From Poecilobothrus nobilitatus (Eukaryota; Arthropoda; Insecta; Diptera; Dolichopodidae): DNA of 64,000 nucleotides. The stretch covers positions 210,912,965 through 210,976,964 of the forward strand of contig OX352774.1 in assembly GCA_947095535.1 (NCBI GenBank), given 5' to 3'. Made by a program: the position numbers and the translations under genes. The notes beneath the pieces are model-generated. The model was not told where the DNA came from. It was given only the letters and a program-made list of their open reading frames with translations, and searched no databases. Position 1 is the first letter of the stretch, and every line of letters begins with the position of its first letter. Of this stretch, positions 59,645 through 64,000 are shown in pieces.

Positions 59645-60901
59645 AGATAAAAGTGGGTATAGTGGAGAATTTGCAGTTTTTTTTAGTAAATATAATTTAA
59701 ATGTTTTATGCTTTTAATTTTTTTTTAAATGAAACGTTGAATATTAAAGCAGATATACAAAAAATATCTAAGTTCTATCATAATTTTATAAAAATTATAT
59801 AATATATAAAAATTATATATAAAAATAGTCTTTATTTGTTCCCAGTTTCAAATTTTGTCATTTAGCAATTGTTTTCTTATAAAAATCATCAAGATACCTC
59901 AAGAAAGTTTTTATTTTTTACGTTTGAAATTAAATAATTTTATAATAAATGAATCATTTATTATTAAAAAGGTGTATTTTAATTAATTTAATTAAAAAAA
60001 TCTAATTTTTGTAATTTTAAATATATTTAATTTGTATCTCCACTATACCAACATATAAATTACTTAAAGTGGATTTAGTGGATACAATCACCACTAAATA
60101 TGAAATTTGGAGTTTCAGTTTTTATTAAATAATTAAATAAATAATTTAACAATTTAGATTAAAATTAAAAAAATTTATAGAAAAATAATAAATTTAGCTA
60201 AAATTATTGAATGGACAAACTATATTTCTTACAAAAAGGCTCCCAATTACAATTCACTTATATTATCTGCAGGCTATTAAGGTTCGCTACAATTCATACT
60301 TATATTATCTGCACAATGCATGCATAGAATTGAAAAAGAATACCGTAGTATTTCGGCTTTCATTTTTTTCAATAATATTTTTCATTTAATTTTTACTTTA
60401 TAAGTAATTAAAAGTTTATTTTTTTAATCACATATTTTATTTTATTTTTTGTTTTCTTATAATATAAGTATTTATGAATTGTTTTTTTATATTAAACTGA
60501 AATATAACTATTAATATTCTTTGTTTTATAAAAATATTAAAATATTATTTTTTATTTTTCTAATAATATTTTTCAACGAAAATTATTACATCTGCCTTAA
60601 ACGCTTGTTTTATGTATGCATTATTACTACCTAATGAATATTATAATGTCTCCACTAAACCCTCATTTTCTATAGCCACTAAACAAACAATATTTTTTTT
60701 CCTATATCCATTAAACCAGCATCAGATAGTAATGTTTAAAATATAAATTAAAAAATAAAAAAATAAAAGAAAAATGTATTTAAAATAGTTAAATCTATTA
60801 TTTAAAAAAATAAAAACTTGAAAAAAAATAAATACTTTATGTTTGAGAAACTATCAAAGGCTAGTTAAAAAATTATATCGCCACTATACCCACTTTTACC
60901 T
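59645..60901. mobile_element. 1.26-kb TA-flanked element with GTGGGTATAGTGG ends
   Basis: Inverted ends AGATAAAAGTGGGTATAGTG and AGGTAAAAGTGGGTATAGTG (inverse) differ at one base. TA flanks both sides (59643-59644, 60902-60903). Inside, the motif CCACTAWA recurs near 60041, 60090, 60652 and 60677, and as TAGTGGA near 60078. The interior has no recognisable transposase despite its length, so it is non-autonomous or fully decayed. The TA flanks suggest Tc1/mariner/pogo-type mobilisation. Confidence 0.75.
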
Positions 60902-60903
60902 TA

Positions 60904-63900
60904 ATTGTTTTTTATTTGTTTAAATACCCTTACACTTTACTTGAATTTATACTCAATATTAATCCTTTTTATTTAAACATTAATTCTATAGAAACCGAAC
61001 CAAAATTGAACTTTTCTCTATTTGCTGTAATTCGATTTTGAATAAAATTGTGACTAATTTAAGATTAAACGAACGAAAGAAGAATTAGAAAATGTCAACT
61101 GATTTTTAAAGGAGCGTATTATTTTAAGAAATTTGTGCCTATAATATTGATTATAATTCATTATTATTACTATAAATAAGAAAATTATGGTAGAAAATTT
61201 TAGAATAATCAAAATATTAAACAAAAAAATTGTAATGTAATTTTTTGTTTTTTCTTCAATTTTGAATCTTTATATGTATTATCATTTTTATAAATAAATA
61301 TAGGTAAGTAGTAAAAATTATTTTTAAAATATTATATACATACATAAGTACTTACTCCTTTGTAAGTTAATATATTTATATACTTATACATATATATATA
61401 CATATATATTATTAATATAATTAATATGAATTCTTCATTCAAAACCCTTCATTTAAAAAGAAAAAAACAATAATGAATGAAAAATTACTTAATAATTAGC
61501 ACAATATAAATTATATATGTATTTAAATATAGAATCAGTTCGTCATAAATTTAAATTATAAAAACAAAAATATACATAAATTATATACTTTGAAAAAAGA
61601 AAATATGTATAATTGTATACTTATATTTTGTCTGTATTTATTATAAATATTGCGATACAAATATTTGTTTTTTATTTTACATCAGAGTTATAAATTAAAT
61701 TTTCAGTTAAAAATTAAAAAACTTATCATAAAATATTAAAGTTTATTTAATTTTAAATAAAACGTAATCGTTAATTTTCTTAATTATAAGGAAATATGTG
61801 TAAGTAAATTGATTTCTTGAAATCTTAAGATACATATTTATTGTTTATTTTTAACGGATTTTAAAATGAACTCTTTTTGAAATTTTATATTATTAATGAT
61901 TCGATTCTGTGTGATTAGGAAAATTTTAAATAAAAATTGATTAATTAAAATTGTAGAAGCAAATTACATAAATTAAAAATGACTTTGAAAATATCCTTAT
62001 GTAACAAAAGAAAAACAGAAAAATAAAGGTATAAAAAAAAAATTACACTATTTAATACAAAAAAAGTTCATTAAATATTTTTTTGAGTTATACTTAGTTG
62101 AAACTATTAAATGATTATTTACAATTAACTTTAGAAAGTAAAAGACTTTAATAAATTTTAAATAACTATGAATATTTTTGTTTGGGGGTTGATTAAGTTT
62201 TAAGTAATACTGTGTATATGTATATATATATAATATATATATATATACAGTTCATTGCTCTTAAATCATTTACTAAAAACATCCTACATTTTAAATGGAA
62301 AAAAAAAAATAAAAAAAAATTTTCTTGTGTACATGGAAAATTCAAAATATAAAAATAAATAAGTTATGTATAAGTGTATGTATATAGAAAAGTATATATA
62401 CACTAAAACGAATAATGTCTATGTTACAACCTTCACCTCGCTGTTCTTTTTTCTTTCTCTCTTCTTTTTTTCATATACTTTTCTTTTAGTATTTTTTTTT
62501 TTTATAAAGAGAATTTATATATATACATATATATGTGTATAAATACACCCTTCATTTTCTTCTTTCTTTTCCTTTACATATACTTTTTCTTTAAATATTC
62601 AACAATTTTTTTGTTTATGCACCTGTTTTTCTTTGTCCATTTTAATAATTATATTAAATTATGTTACATACTTTCTTTATATACAAATTATATTAAAGTT
62701 ATAGTATTTATTGTATTATCCTTCTTTATAGAAGATAAACTGACTGGAAAAATATAGCAACTTAACCAATTATTGACTAAAAACTTAATATAATAAGGTA
62801 AATGACCGAGATATTAATTTATTTTTAATATTTAAATATAGATTTATCACTTATTGAAACATTTTGGGAAATAAATTTTTTCTAATTTATGACATAAATT
62901 AATATTAAAATTAAATAAAATTTAAGTTGAACAATCGTAATGTGGTTTGAATTGATTCAAAATTTTATAAGAGCAAGCTAAGTCTTGCTATAATTTTATA
63001 AGATAAGAGCAGTAATTATTATTTTTTGTTTTCTTTTGGCGCGATAACTTCTTGTGAAATGAGGTTTAATGAGGTCGACTTAAAAAATGTTGTATATATG
63101 CATATATCTTACGTATTTTAAGATATTTACAAAAATCACTTTAATTTCTATCAATTTTATTAAACCAATGATCAGAACCAATTCTTTTATCCCATCCTAA
63201 AGTTAGAGCTTTTGTTTTGCTATGTCCATTATTTTAAATTATTTATATGAGTAGGTACATATTAACTATTTCAACTATTCAAAAGAAGTGCCAAAATTAT
63301 GTAAAATAGTTACTGTTAAAAAAATTGCCCATCTGAAATTGTCTATTTAGTAAACGGTGTTTTCGATCAAAATCCTTAATTAGTATATATAGTATAGAAA
63401 TACAACGAAATGAAACACGAAAAGAATTGAAAATGAAATTCAAATATTAGGACCAACAAAACATACCTAAACCTAATTAATCGAACTAAATTAAAATTGT
63501 TTAAAAAAGAGTGGAATTTAAAGTTTTTCAAATAAATTGAACTAAAGACAGATATAAGTAAAAATATATAAAAATATAATAAGTAATATATATAATATAT
63601 ATACTGCACAATATTAATTTCAATATGAATGCGCATCACTATCATGTGACTAATAAGTATATAGAAAGGTGATAAGTGAATGAACTTAATGTTTTCAATA
63701 AAAAAATAAATGCATCAAATTAGTTTTATTCAGTTTCTATTTAAAACTTGTAAATTCTATTATAATTTTTAATTTAATTATTTATTGTTTTAAAGTTTAG
63801 ATACATAACTGCTGCTACGTCACTGATTCAATTTGTTCTATAAAAACGAAAAAGAAAAAAACTCATTTAGAAAACACAAAAAAATATTTTTTTTTTATCC

Positions 63901-64000
63901 CTCGAAACAAATCAAAGTTCAAAAAAATATTATCATAAATCATTTACCAAATCAAAAATACAAAAACAAATGTAATGCAACAAAATTTATAGATCGTAAA
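60904..64000. other. A/T-rich DNA, no gene seen
   Basis: Simple repeats (TATA runs near 61380-61420 and 62215-62245) and homopolymers. A slightly mixed patch near 63030-63090 (TTTGGCGCGATAACTTC) is not recognised. The frames at 62533-62757 and 63376-63645 are F/Y/I-rich low complexity. Confidence 0.6.

Noticed and set aside
1..64000. CRISPR arrays, prokaryotic operons, viral genes
   Set aside because: No spaced direct-repeat array, no ribosome-binding-site-led gene clusters and no viral domain seen; the window is eukaryotic.

Overview
This window looks like long-intron or intergenic DNA from an insect, most likely a fly (Diptera, Brachycera). It is extremely A+T-rich (roughly four fifths by eye) and full of A/T homopolymers and TATA/ACATATGTA simple repeats. 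Almost no long open frame is real. The fly assignment rests on my recognition of two interspersed repeats (about 1.67-1.84 kb and 18.84-19.01 kb) whose layout resembles a repeat type common in fly genomes: a TATATTAA stretch, then GTTTGTA, then GTCCGTCCGTC-like runs. No database was searched, so this is an inference.

The only host coding sequence I can support is one short exon at 45131-45239 on the + strand. It has a pyrimidine-rich acceptor, an ATG in a good context, a 30-codon signal-peptide-like frame and a CAG/GTAACA donor. A phase-compatible downstream candidate lies at 47168-47283, with much weaker support. The rest of the window is probably intron or flank of this unidentified gene.

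Most recognisable content is mobile DNA. There are three foldback-like loci built from roughly 15-bp units (10.76-11.81, 13.96-14.35 and 47.57-48.17 kb). The first has 9-bp target duplications, arms made of short tandem repeats in inverted orientation, and an internal 58-codon relic that may be the C-terminus of a MULE transposase. Two related Tc1/mariner-superfamily elements carry broken transposases (43.33-44.21 and 48.49-49.79 kb). Seven terminal-inverted-repeat (MITE-like) elements lie at 20.69, 25.86, 29.05, 44.29, 52.70, 59.07 and 59.65 kb. Two tRNA-derived SINE families are present, here called A and B, each with one copy bounded by a perfect 12-bp target duplication (37.37 and 39.00 kb). 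Two LINE 3' ends lie at 12.30 kb (antisense) and 19.66 kb.

Layout: 0-10 kb is mostly bare A/T-rich DNA with hairpins and old repeats. 10-22 kb is a cluster of transposon relics. 22-37 kb is almost empty apart from two MITEs. 37-50 kb is the richest part, with SINEs, both mariner-like elements, the exon and foldback locus 3. 50-64 kb is sparse, with a 17-bp minisatellite, MITEs and an antisense SINE split by an insertion. Nothing indicates bacterial, viral or CRISPR content.
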